A stretch of 64,000 nucleotides of DNA. Origin: Albula goreensis. Taxonomy: Eukaryota; Chordata; Actinopteri; Albuliformes; Albulidae. Shown piece after piece: positions 43,261 to 56,890 of the stretch (its first letter is position 1; each line of letters begins with the position of its first letter). The notes beneath the pieces were generated by a model. That model had not been told where the DNA came from. It saw only the letters and a list, made by a program, of their open reading frames with translations, and did not search any database. The position numbers were made by a program, and so were the translations under genes. The stretch is from contig CM040758.1 in assembly GCA_022829145.1 (NCBI GenBank), positions 26,555,575-26,619,574 on the forward strand, read 5' to 3'.

Positions 43261-43436
43261 TCAAGTTTATGCTGTTCGCAGACCACGGGTATTGTGTTAT
43301 CAGTGCGTTGACTATATATATGCATTTCCATTTAAAACAACATTGATTTTCAGACCACTTCTAGTGAATCATTTTTAATCGCTTCTTTCAGGCTTGTTCG
43401 AGAGTGTTAACTGCATTGTTTGCTAAAGAAGCTACA

Positions 43437-45959
43437 ATGGCTACTGGCGTTAACCTGAATTTTCATTCTCAGCTTCGTTCCATTTTAGACATATTAGCAG
43501 TGAAGGCTGTAAAAGAAATTTCTAAACTTGTAGACGATGGATTTGCAGTTTTGCACGTGGAAATATCTAGAAGGCAAGAAGAGAACGAAGCCCTCAAGTG
43601 CAAAATACAGACGATGGAGCTTCAGATTGCTGGAGCACCAGAGAAGCCAGCCAAGTGTCGCTCCAGCGTTCAATGCGGTGAGACAGATGGCAAGATAAAC
43701 AGTAACAGGGAGTAAATAGTAACTTCGCCTACAGTGTTTCTGTTATTTGTCCTTTTTTTGCCTTAAATCCGACAGAAGACGTACGTGTAAAGTTAAGAAG
43801 TATATAAAGAGTTTAAGTAGCTGTTCTGATATTCCCATATTGAAACTGAATGCACTTACTAAATAGTCGCTTTAGGTCAAACGCGTGTAGTAAACGCCCA
43901 GTAGTCATTGAGAGCATAACTTAATGTGTTTCCTGACTGTTTCAGACCTGTTTAAAACCACAGATAGCTTACTGGTAAAGCAGATAAATGCCGGCCTGTG
44001 GGAAGATGGGGAACTCAACGCGGAGCAGGAGGAGACTCCTGAAGAGCCTGGTGGGATGAAAGGCGAGGTCAGTTACCATGGCGTCCGCAGTTCCTTGCTC
44101 GGACTGCTGTAACGTTTGGATTGTAATGCAAATTACCTCTGGATCGCCGATATCTGCAATGCGTTATCCGCGAAGGGCCGGTGCGCGCGTAGGTTTTTGT
44201 ACCACCTCAGTACTGAAACACTTGATTTAACTAATCAGCCTTGACTTAAGACCACAGTTAGTAGATCAGTTTAATTGGAATTGTATTCGGGACAAGATAG
44301 TTCTGTCAACCGTTTAATGAACAGGAATGCTGCTGAGTATTGGCTGTCATGTTCCAAAGTGTCTACAGCAGTTACTGACTGGTTGTTTTAGAACGCTTTG
44401 ACAAAGACTCTTCAATACAGTAAATCATTTGTTGTGGTTACACCATCTCACACACTCTCACAACATGTTGCAAAAGGTAGCAAACATGCATTCAGCATGC
44501 ATTTCCTATTCAGTGGACAGAGCTTTGAAACCTAAAGTAGCATTGTTCATGCTGAATAAAAGTAAAAAAACATGCACCCGCACCAGCTCCTCTTCAATAA
44601 GACTATTGACCTCATTCTGTAATACGTTTGGGTTTGACTTTTTGTTCATAGGGCTTTTCTCACACACCTTGTGTTTTGTTAGTCTTTGATAAACTTTGCA
44701 AGGTTGGTTCAACCTCTCATCTGTCTGACATGGGTGTTTGGCACATGAGCTGCTAGCGGCCTGTTAGACTCATCTCCTTGTTGCTCTGTAACAGTGTGCA
44801 GACATGGAGGCGAGAAGGACTGAACCACTCCTTATAAAGGAGGAGAGACTGGAAGAGGACAGTGTCCTACTGGGAGAGATGAACATCAGGGAGAAGAGTA
44901 AGTGAAGAATTGGGGGGGGTTGGCAGTGTTAGTATAGCTAGACCATTTTGGCCAGTGGTCTTGCTATACTTATTGTCATCAAGTGGAACTATAGTTTATG
45001 TTAAACAAATTTGCATGCATAGGACAACTGGAGGCAATGCTGAAAAAGAGGGTGGCTGGTCATAGTTTGATTTGGGACCTGAAGTCGCAGAGCTATCATT
45101 TATGGATTTTTACAAACTTCCCTGCAGGAGCTGTGGATTTGAGAGCATGCGCTGGGGAAAGATCTTGCGTTCAGGAAACGCAGGGTAAACCAGCAAATCA
45201 CACAGAAGAAGTCAGTGAGATGCACAGTACCAGATATTGTGTTCGGGAGGTCGGTGAAAGGCAATCATCACTTAAGAGAGATCCAGATAACAGCAACATT
45301 AACAAGAGGACCCAACATGGAGGATCTGACTCTTCCCTGGGGGACTGCACCATCTGGAGTCTGAGTCCATTATGTTTGAAAGAACCAATCAGCAGGGACC
45401 TTTCTTAATTCCAGAAGTTGGGGATACACAGACAGGACCAGAGACTGCTTCATACACCCCAGAAACTATCTCAGAAAACCCATCGGTTCATTTGGTCGAT
45501 GCACCATCAGACATGAACGGATGTGACTCTTTTGACACATGTTTCATCTCACCGCAGGGCGAGAAGGCCCAATGCAGAGATGTCACAACTAATAAACTGT
45601 TTGTTTGTAAATACTGTGGAAAGCATTTCTCCCGGAGAAACCTTCTCATAAACCACCACAGAGTCCACACGGGTGAAAAACCGTTCAGTTGCTCCATGTG
45701 CGGCAAGAGGTTTTCCGACTCGAGCAATCGTAAGAAACATCAGAGCATTCACACTGGGGAGAAGCCATTTCGATGTGGCTACTGTGGGAAGCAGTTCTCT
45801 GATTCCAGCAGTCGTAAAAGGCACCAGAGTGTCCACACAGGGAAGAAACCATTCAATTGCATAGAGTGCGGGAAGTGTTTCACTCGCTTGTGCCACCTTA
45901 GAAGCCACTGCCAGCAGTTTCACTCTTGGCAGATACCATTTAGTGAGCACAGGATGTGA
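43437..45959 (+). CDS. Gene I: four-finger C2H2 zinc-finger gene with a one-base frameshift
   Basis: The exons are 43437-43677, 43946-44067, 44795-44897 and 45128-45959. E1 belongs to a second subtype shared with gene J (VNLNFHSQLRSILDILAVKA, EENEALKCKIQTMELQ). E3 reads [20 protein letters not shown]. The terminal exon starts with VDLRACAGERS and NHTEEVSEMHSTRY, but around 45338-45343 (CTGGGGGACTG) it has one base fewer than its paralogues. The frame then ends at 45408, while the rest (ESIMFERTNQQG, then four fingers 45598-45930) is open in another frame. Two fingers have Arg instead of the helix Leu (SDSSNRKKH, SDSSSRKRH). The defect lies in a run of five G, so an assembly error is as likely as a real mutation. 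AATAAA near 46036. Confidence 0.65.
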
Positions 45960-47833
45960 AGATGCTTCTCCTTTTTATGACTGACCACAAAGTACACAAA
46001 TCAAATGTAAGAACCGAAAGACCAGATTTATTCTTAATAAACATCTGTTGTAACTTTGATTAGCAGCAATTCTTGTTCATCATTTTTGAAGAATCACTTC
46101 CATAATTGTAGGTCCTGTCCTTTGGTCCTCTCACATTAAGGTGGTACTAATCTAATATTTAATGGAGGAAATTGCCCACAATTTGAGTTTAGTTGCTGCA
46201 AAAAAAAAAAAACTGCTTATACACTCATTATTAAGGTGTTTTCCAATCACTATAAATCATTTACTGATCACTGTATATTTTTGTGTATGTTGTTATCATT
46301 GGTAACAGATCTGTGGCCTGAGGCAGGTTAATCTTGGTCCTGGCCCTGAGCCAGGTCACAGTACACCTGGGAAGCTGAAACAACAGCTTGATCGGTTGCC
46401 AACAGTGATTAATTGTGGTTACATTGACAAACTTGCCTGAAGCCACTGACAGTGGTAAATTGACAAAATATGTTGATATGTTGATCTGAATCTGGGAGCC
46501 AGATCTGTTATTTTCCCATTAAAAAACATATTTTTTGTTGTATTTCTGCAGGGTTGTGGTTTGAGGATCTAGTCATGTCATGTTTACCATGAACCTACAT
46601 ATGACATTTACAGCTGACTCATTTGACTGTATACACATAATGTATACAGTAAAACATGATTTTCTGAGTTTGCAAAAGAAAAAGGTAAGTTACAGGTTTT
46701 CCGTTCCTAACCAAAAGGCAAAACTCTGTGGAAAAGTATACTTGTTTAAATCATTGCACAACACTCACAGAGCTTCAGTTTGTTCAGATTTAGTTTGTTC
46801 ATCATTGTGGGTAGTTTCACAGTGTGTGCTGGAATACTGTTTTCAAAATGTAGGCAGCAACTTGAGAGGGTCGGAGGGTCACAAGACTCAATAGACAATT
46901 TTTAGGGGTCCCCAGCCAAAAAGTTTGAGAACTACTGTGCTGGCCACAACAGCTTTACAGAGGGCAGAGTAGATGCTGCACATGAGCTGTGATTGGCTGA
47001 ATACTTACAGAATAAGAATGTAATCAGTGACTGATAACAAATTACATGACCAAAAAAGAAACACAATTGATTGTTACTTTTTTGGTTAAAAAAAGGTCAT
47101 TTGTTATCTTTGCAAATGCAATGTTTCCCCTGAAATCTGTCTGATTGCATGTATTTTGCAATCCAAGTACCTAATCCAGGTAAAATATTACCAGTAGTTG
47201 TTGCTGTGGTTACGAGGTCATACACTCCCTGACAGGAAGGGTTGAGTATATAATGTTCAGAAAACGGATTTAGACTGGAAGTTAAAAATGTATGGTTACT
47301 GCCCCAGTTTTACCCACTATTAAAACTGTCACCATGTTGATAACATTTTCATCAACTATCTTTTTTTTACTGAAAGAAAAAATCTTTGCAGTGTGAGCAA
47401 AGGTTGGCATTCCAAATCTGGAAAAAAATGGGAAAATATGTAAAAAAAAATAAAATAAATATATAAATAATAAATGAAATAAATCTTCCGGCCGCAGTAC
47501 ATAGATAATATGTGGGTTCCCAACCTGAATGTTTGGAAGTATTGTAGGAAGTTAACTAAAGGTTTGCCAGCTTTTCCATTCCATGGCATCATTCGCCAAG
47601 GACCACAGAAGAAGCAGCCTGGGGGTGTGGCCTGTGACCAGTCCGGAAATGAACAGACAGCTAAACACAATGGCAAGTATTGTTAGCGCGCTGTCTTTTT
47701 AAATATCGCCCATTTACAAACAGTACAGTATTCATTTTCATAACCGCGCTGCTAAATCGCAAGAGAGTCACCTTATTGCGGATTTCAGGAGTGTGAACTG
47801 GCTCGCTTGATAAAGCTACACACCTAGCAAACT
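45960..47833. other. Spacer between genes I and J, no gene recognised
   Basis: AT-rich. A dispersed-repeat fragment (ggggtccccagcc, agtttgagaactactgtg) lies near 46906-46941. No exon of the cluster type is seen before 47834. Confidence 0.4.
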
Positions 47834-49988
47834 ATGATGGCTAACGGCGTCAACCTTAATTTTCATTCCCAGCTTCGTTCCATTGTGGACATACTGGCTA
47901 TAACAGCTGTTAAAGAAATCTCTAAACTTGTAGACGATGGATTTGCCATTTTGCACATGGAGATATCTCGAAGCCAGGAGGAGAACGAAGCGCTCAAGTG
48001 CAAAATACAGACGATGGAGCTTCAGTCTGCGCGAGAAAGTGCCGAGAAGTCAGGAGCGCGAGAGCAGCCTGCTCGGTGTCTCTGTGGCGGAGTTCAGATC
48101 GGTGAGATAGACGGCAGCAGAGTGACTGCATCACCATTCATTGTGGCATTTTGGTCCTTTTGTTGTCTTTAGTTGTATATCAGATGCTGAGTGTATTAAT
48201 AAAATGACTTAATCAAATTCTGATGGCTTGAAGCAACTGTGATTGACAGGGTGTCTCAATTCTTTTCCCAATTATCTTTTCAGACGAAAGCCAGTTTAAA
48301 ACCACAGAGAGTCTGTTTATGAAGCAGACGGACCGCAGCCTGGACGGCGAGCCCACTGCTGCGCCCGAGGGCAGTCCAGCGGAGTCCACTGACATGAAAG
48401 ACGAGGTCAGTCAGTGCTGCAGAAGCACATGCTGGTACTCTATTTAAACAGGCTAGGGATAAGTGCAACGTTGGAAGCCCATACTGTATTTATAATTTAC
48501 TTTGGCATGTGTGTTAGACTGCTCAACATATGGTCTGACAGACTGATCTCCTCGTTGCTCTGTTGCAGTGTGCAGACATGGAGGAGGGAAGGACTGAACC
48601 ACTCCTTATAAAGGAGGAGAGACTGGAGGAGGAGAGTGACCCACTGGGAGAGCTCATCAGGGAGGAGAGTAAGTGGAAGAGGGTGCATTACACATTTCAG
48701 TCATCCAGCAGATGACTTTTAAATCAAGGCAAGTTTCAGGAAGTGTACAAGTTCCTCCAGGCACATGGCTACCTAGCATGCAAAAGGGAACCTGCAGACA
48801 GGAATTACGGATGTGTGGACCAGTCATGCACTGCTGACTAAAGTGTGTTTGTTCTTGAAGAACAGGGAGAGAGTAAGTGGAGAGTAAAACTAATACTGTT
48901 TGCACTGGCATTCCCATGCATATGATTACAAACACAGATAAAGACAAAAAGAGTAAAACACAAAGAAATGACAAAAAGAGTTAAAAAAAAAATATATACA
49001 TATGTATCCCGAGAACACTATAGTTGGAATGCCTGTTTTTTTCCTTCTGGTCGGGGAACAAAATCAGGAGAAAAATAATTTTGTATATCAGGTACAGAAA
49101 CATAAAACCATGTAGCCTTTTGGAAAATGTGTGTAACATCCTTTGTCAGCATTTGCTTTGTAAAGCAGATTTTTATCAGATATGTTTCCTGTCCCTTGGC
49201 TGAAATGTGTACCATTGATGTACCGCATGTTTTCACAGGCACAGTTTGTCATGTTAACCTGCTGCCGTCTCTTAAGACACACCGCTGGAGATCATTTTAA
49301 GGGGTACACCAGCAGTCTGCAGCAAAGTTTATTTACTTTCAATGAGCACATAAACACACCAATCCTGTTTTAATTTCAGTTTGTTTTTATCCTTATTAGT
49401 AAGCTTTTATTTCACCAGGTTAGTCTATCTGAGATTAAAAAAATCTCTTGCGAAAGATTTCTGGTCACAAGAAAGACCTGAACCTTGTTTGTTCTGGAGA
49501 AATCACCTGAACATTTCACCAAACTGCAGGTGTCAGTTTTCAAATTGAGTGGACATCTATAAGGTACCTCTTGGAACACAAATTCCCTCCTGTCAGAAGT
49601 TGAAATTTTTCCTGTGAAACCACAAGGCTCCACAATTCAAAGTCACACAGCCTTGAGTTCAGATGTTCCAGGAACAGGGAAATAACCATTGTTTATGATT
49701 TTATCAGCTAGCCATTCATTCGTTGGGTCCTGTGTTTATACTGTAAGATATCTCTTATGGAGCTAGGTTCTGCTCCTGGAAGTAGAGTAGCCCATTGACT
49801 TTCATTAAATTGAAGTACTGCTACTTGCAGTCTGGTAACATGTGCAGAGGATTTCTTCAGAATTAGTAAAATGGCGCTGGTGGATTTCTCCAGTGTTGGT
49901 GAATAAATAAAGAAGCTTAATGTTGGAGTATCAGTGGAAAGCTGATGATTAGAATGCGCTTGTGAGGTGAACGGTTGTTGTTGCTGTA

Positions 49989-50071
<83 letters not shown>

Positions 50072-51489
50072 ATGCGTGAGAATGTATGCATGCGTGTGTT
50101 TGTGCTTGTGTCCCTATGACTGATGCTACAGTCTTTGTTCAACAGTCAAAGTTTCTTGTAAGAGACGAACAAGCAGGGTCTATAAATAATAGCTCACATT
50201 TAAAAGGTTGTCGTCTGCTAACGGATGTGGTGAGGACCACGACTGCAGAGTATAGACTAGGTGAGGAAGAGCGTAATGACGGGCTGCAGGTTCGCTGACC
50301 CTGAACGCCTTTCGCTTCAAAGGATGAAGCGAAAGCCGTTGAGACGAGGTAGTGATCAAACAAGGTCGCGACAGCCTCTAACACCCAACCAAGTACGAGA
50401 CCTGCAGTAAACATCAGCATGTACTGCCAAAGGTGTCGAGAATGCATTGATTCAAAATATACATATGGTGTCAATTTGTTTTTATAGATAAGTTTGTCAA
50501 ACAAAAGTATGAATATGCATATGCAAATACATACTCATAAACTCACAATTCAAAATATGTATATTGTACCCCCAGGACCGATGGAGTGGAGACCAGGCGG
50601 TGGGGAAAGACCTCCCATTCAGGAAGTGCAGAATAAAGCAGCCAATCACACAGAGGAGCTCAGTGAGCAGCAGAGGACCCGACACGGAGTTTGGGAGGTC
50701 AGTGGATTGGAAGCGTCACTTAAGACAGAGCCAGAGAGAGACAGAGGCAAGACACTTCAGCCCTCGGCACCTGAGCAGAGCGCAGCAAGACTCACCAGCC
50801 CCTGCCCTGAGTACTTACTGTGTGAGAGAAGTAGCCAACTGAGGACTCTGTTCTCACAGGGGGGCGGTGAAACGGAGGCCGGCGATCCCTCTTGTTCTTA
50901 CGCTGCAGAAGCGAACTCTGAGAGCCTGTCGTTTCACTCAGAGCTGCAGTCGGGTCCCCCTGCAGGGAAAGGCGCTGGCAGTAGTCTGTCGGTAGGGTCT
51001 CTGGATGTGAAACCGGAGGTTGTGATGATAGACTCGGTGCCCACTGAAGAGGAGGCTGAAATGCATTCTGTATGGAGTGAAGAGGCCGTGTCAGGGAATG
51101 TCCCAGCACAGCACAGACTTTACAGAGAAGAGAGACCATTTAGATGCCAACAGTGTGGAAAGCGCTTTATCCATCTAGGTCACCTTAATGTTCACCAGAG
51201 AGTCCATACAGGAGAGAAACCATTCAGATGCTTACTATGTCAACAGCAGTTCTCGCACTCAGGCAGCCTTAAGAGACACTACAGAGTCCACACAGGAGAG
51301 AAACCATTCAGGTGCACAGTTTGTGGCAGGTGTTTTGCTGAGTCGGGCAATCTTAAAAAGCACCACAGGGTTCACAGTGGTGAGAAGCTATTTCAGTGCA
51401 CAGTCTGCAGGAGAGCATTTGCCTCCATACAGAACCTTAAAACACACCAGCAGAAAGACCACATAATAGACATGTATTCTGGAATGTGA
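47834..51489 (+). CDS. Gene J: four-finger C2H2 zinc-finger protein
   Basis: The exons are 47834-48101, 48284-48405, 48569-48668 and 50576-51489, giving 467 residues in frame. A second ATG at 47837 is also possible. E1 is of the same subtype as gene I (NGVNLNFHSQLRSIVDILA) and E2 is also alike (FKTTESLFMKQTD). E3 is nearly identical to those of G and D. The terminal exon has RTRHGVWEVSGLEASLKTE, GDPSCSYAAEANSESLSFHS and EVVMIDSVPTEEEAEM. Four fingers follow (51130-51470): CQQCGKRFIHLGHLNVH, CLLCQQQFSHSGSLKRH, CTVCGRCFAESGNLKKH and CTVCRRAFASIQNLKTH. The last intron holds a long (GT)n tract. The MFDRPGQLGTY part is diverged (LLCERSSQLRTL). Confidence 0.85.
49992..50070 (+). repeat. (GT)n microsatellite
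   Basis: An almost uninterrupted GT repeat of about 39 units lies in the last intron of gene J. It creates a His/Thr ORF on the minus strand that is an artefact. Confidence 0.98.
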
Positions 51490-53082
51490 GTTTCTTCAGT
51501 AAGTATATGTTTACCCTCTATTACAGATGTTGAACATAGTTTAGATAAAAGAAAGAACATTTTAAAAATCTGTCTCTTCATATTTAATCCAAAACAGCTC
51601 TAGTCCGGCAGGTAGCACCACACCACCTGATTTCACCTGTTGCTTTGGAGCAAACTCCTGCAGCCCTTCAGGACTTCAGTTGAATAGCCCTGATGTTCAA
51701 CTTACTGGCTGCAGAACTGTAGTGTAATCTCAAATCAGCACACGTAAGCAAGTGTGTTTTATGGCTCAAAACAGGCTGCTTTTTACAACAACAACGGTCA
51801 AAAACAAATGTGAACAACCCAGGGATAGTAGTTTTGATTAAATTATTGACCATGTCTTTTCTAAGACATGAAACAGCATCTAGACTCAGCAGTAACTACT
51901 GGAGACAACGTTTACATGCAGCATCTAAATTAAACTAACCACTAACCTATATTCAGGGTGGAAAATAGAATGATGTTTTAAAAGTTGAAGAATTAATAAG
52001 GGGTCTATGTAAAGTAGCTACAAAGTTTACCAATATACACATAATATATTAACTTTATAGTATAGTAACTTACTTTTAATTGACATGAATATATATTATT
52101 TTTCATGGACTGTACTGGACATTTGCTGGACATATTAATAAAATGGTTTATTCCTGTAAGCCAGACTGTTGGGCTGTTTGATTTAATGATCTCCACCAAG
52201 TCCCTATGCTGTCTCACTACTTTGTAGTGTTCAGTGTAAATCTACAATCACTGCTAGCACAGAGGATCCCTGCTACAGAAGCCACTGGTTAAGAACATAC
52301 ATTCTGTCACTAAGGCACACTCATTATGGAAATGAATTCTTTACTGATCACTTTTCTACAAGCAGTCTGTTTTAATTGATTGAGTATATCTCTCACATGC
52401 ATTCAGAAATCCAGATACTTAAGGCTGCACTGTTTCTGCTGGTAAAATGCATTTTATACCATTTTGATTATGAAGGGTAGATTTGCATCACTGATATTGT
52501 TGGACAGTGTTTGGATGTTGAGTTATTCCCAAAAGCGGGCCTTGGTGGTTTGTTTTAATGTTTTGATATTCTGAATCCATAAAAACTTTCACACAGTGGA
52601 AGGTTTAAACCAAAAATAATATGACAAAATAATGTATTGTTCTATATGCACGTGGTCCCATTACTTACTTTTAAATTTGTTGAAGCATAGCCTGTGTCTT
52701 TAACTTCACCCACAACAGCACACTGTTGTTTGTATGCACTTTCTATGTGTTCACACTTAAATTTGATCCAAGTATTAAATCATCAAGAAAGGAAGATGGC
52801 ACAGTAATGATATTGCATAATCATTGTCAGCATGTTTCAAATGGCAGCTTTTATGTAGCTATTATTTGTTGTCAGGTATGTGACAGACTATAAAATGCAT
52901 GTAACCTGTCTGTCACTGCAGATGCCATGTGGGAAATGCAGTTGCTCGACTGAAACTGACACTGTTTGTAGAAAAGCAATAACCAAGACGCTTCATTTCC
53001 CCTGTGACCTGGGAAATGTAGTTTTGAAGGCTGTTAAAACTGTGATGGGGTCATTTTAATTAGCTTCGCTCCTCTTTTACAG
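51490..53082. other. Spacer between gene J and unit K
   Basis: AT-rich noncoding sequence. One degenerate unit of the 37-bp minisatellite type appears near 51654-51688. No E1 or E2 exon for unit K is visible. Confidence 0.4.
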
Positions 53083-54749
53083 CCTGCAGATGGGGAGCAG
53101 CGGACTCTTATAAAGGAGGAGAGAGCAGAGGAGGTGCTGGAGACCGGAGATCCTCACACGGAGCTGAGGAGCAGTGAGGAGCGTGAGTCTAAATTATGGG
53201 GAAGAGGGGAATGGGGATGGGAACCGGAGTGTGTGTTAGACATTTCACTGTGAAGCAATTCAGGTCAAGTACCTTGTACAATGTGTGCAATGGCAGTGGT
53301 ACCTGCTACCTTTGTTACCACTAATGATGGGGGAGGTTTCTTTGAACCAAAAATGAGAGGAGCTACTATATACCATCAGTGATGCAGTGATTTGGACCAC
53401 ATTAGCTGTGGAATGACAGAATTTTTGATTGGCATGTCAGTAATTGACTATGATTGAGTTGTAGCTCCATCCAAATCCTGAAACCTCATGAAACCTCACT
53501 GTCTTGCTCTGACCACGTACCTTTGGCTGGTGTAACCTGTCCCTTTACCTGGATCAGTGGGTAAGAGTGTCCGTTTGCTCCATCCTCTCTCCAGGGTTTG
53601 AGGAGTCCAGCTCTGACAGCATGGGACAGGACCCCTCCATGGGCAGGCAGACCAGGTGCCAGGTTTGGGAGGTCGGTGGATTGGAAGCTGCTCTGAAAGC
53701 AGAGCAGAGGCGCCATTGCAGGGAAGTCTGAGGGTAGGGTGGCAGGACTGGACAGCTCGGGCTCCTGCCTGATAGACCGCGAGGTGCCCAGCTCCCTGCT
53801 CCCACAGTGGAACTCCAGTGCGGAGAGTGAAGACACATCCGGCTCTTATTCCACACAAATGCTTCCAGAGAACCCATCGTGTCACTCAGTTCCTGTCACA
53901 GTGGAAGGTGTCAGTGGAAGGCTCTCTACTTTGTACGCTCTTCAGTGCCACTCAGAGGGTGCGAGGACGGACTGGGCGCCTGTCAAAGAAGGGGCTGGGA
54001 CGTATTCATCTTGGAGTGACAGATCTGTCAAAGAAAGAGCTCACACACAACACAAGCATCACAGCAAGATGCAGTCAGGGATTCTGAGTAGCCGCTGTCC
54101 CTCATATACCCAAGCGGAAGGGAGAGAGGACACGGTGGAACCCAGATTCAATAGCCCAAGCACAACCATATCTGCGGCATTTGGTAAAAGTTTCCCTTCA
54201 TCAAAAACCAATTGGACGCATCAAAGAATTGGCAGGAGAGGCAGAAGATTATCTTGTGCACCCTTTGACAAGAGTTTTAGCAGTTTAAAGGACATTGACC
54301 TCCGACAGAATGCACATTCTGAGGAGAGACCGTTTTGCTGCACACAGTGTGGAAAGAGGTTTGCCAAAATGCATCAGCTCCAGGGCCACCAGAGAGTACA
54401 CACCGGAGAGAAACCATTCAGCTGTATGCAGTGTGAGAAATGCTTTTCTCACATCCACCAGCTGAAGACACATCAGAGGGTCCACACAGGCGAGAGACCT
54501 TTTATTTGTACACAGTGTGGAAAGCGGTTCACACAGTCGAGTCACATTAAAAGACATCAGAGTGTACATACAGGTGAGAAAAGATTCAGCTGCACTCTGT
54601 GTGGAAAGAGGTTCTCTCAGTCATGTGGCCTCAAAACGCATCAGGCCGTTCACACGGGAGAGAGACCATTTAGTTGCTCGCAGTGTGGGAAGTGCTTCTC
54701 AATCTTAGGCAACCTTCTAAGGCACCAAGTTGTTCATGCTGTAAAGTAA
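53083..54749 (+). pseudogene. Unit K: E3 plus frameshifted five-finger terminal exon, no E1
   Basis: E3 (53083-53182; PADGEQRTLIKEERAEEVLE) is open with good splice sites. The terminal exon starts at 53595 with GFEESSSDSMGQDPSMGRQT and VWEVGGLEAALKAE, but reaches TGA at about 53729. The continuation (AGLDSSGSCLID, EDTSGSYSTQMLPENPS) is in another frame, one base off. After that the frame is open to 54749 with a ligandless finger (LSCAPFDKSFSS) and five intact fingers (54322-54740), including QSSHIKR. It is closely related to the inverted unit M, including intron sequence. AATAAA near 55016. Confidence 0.65.
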
Positions 54750-56890
54750 ACTAATTCTGACTGTCTTATTTGTTTTGAATGAGTTGGAAGTGAGATATAG
54801 GGGAAGTTCGGATAGGGGAAGTAATACAGGATCATACAAATCAGGAAAAAGACAAACAAAAGCTAAGCTAGTTTTGTGTAGATCTCTGATTCAAGTCTGT
54901 CATACATCAGTACATATACTTCAAATATACATATGTAACATAAAACATTTGGCCCACTGTGTTTGCCGTTGTTGGACATGTGTGCTGACTTCCAGGGCCT
55001 TGCAGAAGTAATAATTAATAAAATTTTCAAGTTCAAAAATGATTTTGAATCTGGTGTGTCTCAATAATATTTCAGGATGCTTAGATGATAGGGTTTTTAG
55101 AATTTCTCTGCGATGTAACGGTTCTCAGTGGGGAATTCCAGTGTGAGTCAAATGGCGGTTTCAATTGCAGTGGTCATATTGGAGGTTTTAACATAAAGCT
55201 GACACATGATAGCAGACCTTGCTTATGCAGGGACTGTATTTTCTGTAACTCAGCTTCTGGGTTTCAAATTAATGATATTTGACTTTGTTAAATATGAAAA
55301 AAAAACTACAGATGAATTAAAATTATTTTGACACGGTAAATGAAGAGGGAGTCAGCAAAATATTGGAAGGACATTAAATGAAATAGGAAATAGGATGAAA
55401 TGCTTTGAAATTACTGTAACAAGAGTAAACAAGAAGTCTTTATATATGTTTTCATATTAATGACTCTACTAATTGCTATAAAACACATTTTGAAATCAAT
55501 GCTTTACTATGTGTGTTTAATATGTTTCTGAAGTGATATGAGATTTTTAAAAAGGTCAGTGGTAGTTGATGTCTGAATTGTAGGTATGCCAAAAAAAAAA
55601 AACTGGAAAAAACTGTTCAATGTATTAAGAGGAACAGTGTGGTAAATGATGGTGGCCAAGAAAGGACAAACTGTGCCACGGAAAGAGGAACAGCACTTCA
55701 GCAGAACTCACTGTCAGAGTTCACTGTCAGAGGCAGATGGACACTTAACAGGAGAGTTGCTAAAAACCACAAAACAGCTTCAAAAATGACCAAGAACTGA
55801 ATCTACACCTTTGTGAACCAGTATGAAAAGGCTCGTTTAAAATAAATAATCTTTATGCTATGGTTGCCATTCAGAAACCGCTTGAACCCAAGGCCATTAT
55901 ATCACATCAAAGCGTAACCAGCTTTAAAGGTGAACAGAAGACCTGGACTTCTGAGCATTGGAAGACAGTAATATGATCTTATGATTCCTGTTCTGATTTT
56001 TGTGTTAAGAGAAAGCCAGAAAAAACATCCTCTATCGTGCTGCTAAACATTGTGATGGGTCTGTATTGCCACCCATCTTAGAGGAGTAATTTCATTTGAT
56101 CACTTTACATAGTGGAATTAAAGCCAGAAAACAAATAATTTATGGCGACCATATGGTGCATCGTATGGGGGCTCATTTATGAAACAATAGCCGAACGAAC
56201 TTGATCATAAATCATACATAAATGGATTTTTAAAAAACAGGATGTGTAAAATGTTTCAGTTTGTTTGTTGTATCTGAATGAATATGACAAGTTCTCTAAA
56301 CTTCATATTGTGTGTGCAGGAAATGAAAAAAACAAGCTGAACTTGTACTGTAAATTAGATTTTGTATTGGTTTATTATTATTATTATTAATATTACTATT
56401 GTTGGATTAAATATCCTTTATTTGCACTGGAAAAGTACAAACCCAACACAATTGGTGATGTACACTGCATTCGTGTGCATTGGGACTAGTGTGAATCGAC
56501 AGGACGAGTTACCACTCTGTCAATGTGCCGCATATTTGTGATGCACACCAAGTACATAACATGAGTCAAATGTACAGTCAAATGGTCCAATACAGTAGCT
56601 ACACATTTACCTGGCCATGCTGATGTGACAGTTGCATTAACTAATTTATGATTAAAAGAAAACTTCAAACTGTCAGCATTAACAAATTCCACTGGATGTG
56701 TATCACTTTCAACTGCAGAAACACAAGACATGTTTATATAACATTCACAGTGTGGATTTGGTGACTGATGGCACCGATACGCGTTTTCAGTCCGTCATTA
56801 AATTGGAAAAGGAAGATTATGTTATGATGACCGACTTGGAACGAACAAGAACTCAGGGATGACTTATCCCTGGGAGTTATAGCCGTTACA
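54750..56890. other. Spacer, with possible DNA-transposon remnant
   Basis: AT-rich noncoding sequence. About 55640-56120 has phrases reminiscent of decayed Tc1/mariner transposase DNA (CATTCAGAAACCGCT, GACTTCTGAGCATTGGAAGA), with no open frame left. I am not sure of that reading. The rest shows nothing recognisable. Confidence 0.3.

Larger units (their letters stand above)
41954..43436. other. Spacer and promoter region of gene I
   Basis: 3' UTR of unit H, a three-unit tandem repeat at 42473-42575, then AT-rich sequence. The promoter of gene I is expected after about 43200. Confidence 0.4.

Noticed and set aside
49708..50142. Minus-strand ORF with a long His/Thr run
   Set aside because: It is the translation of the (GT)n microsatellite; no other coding sign.
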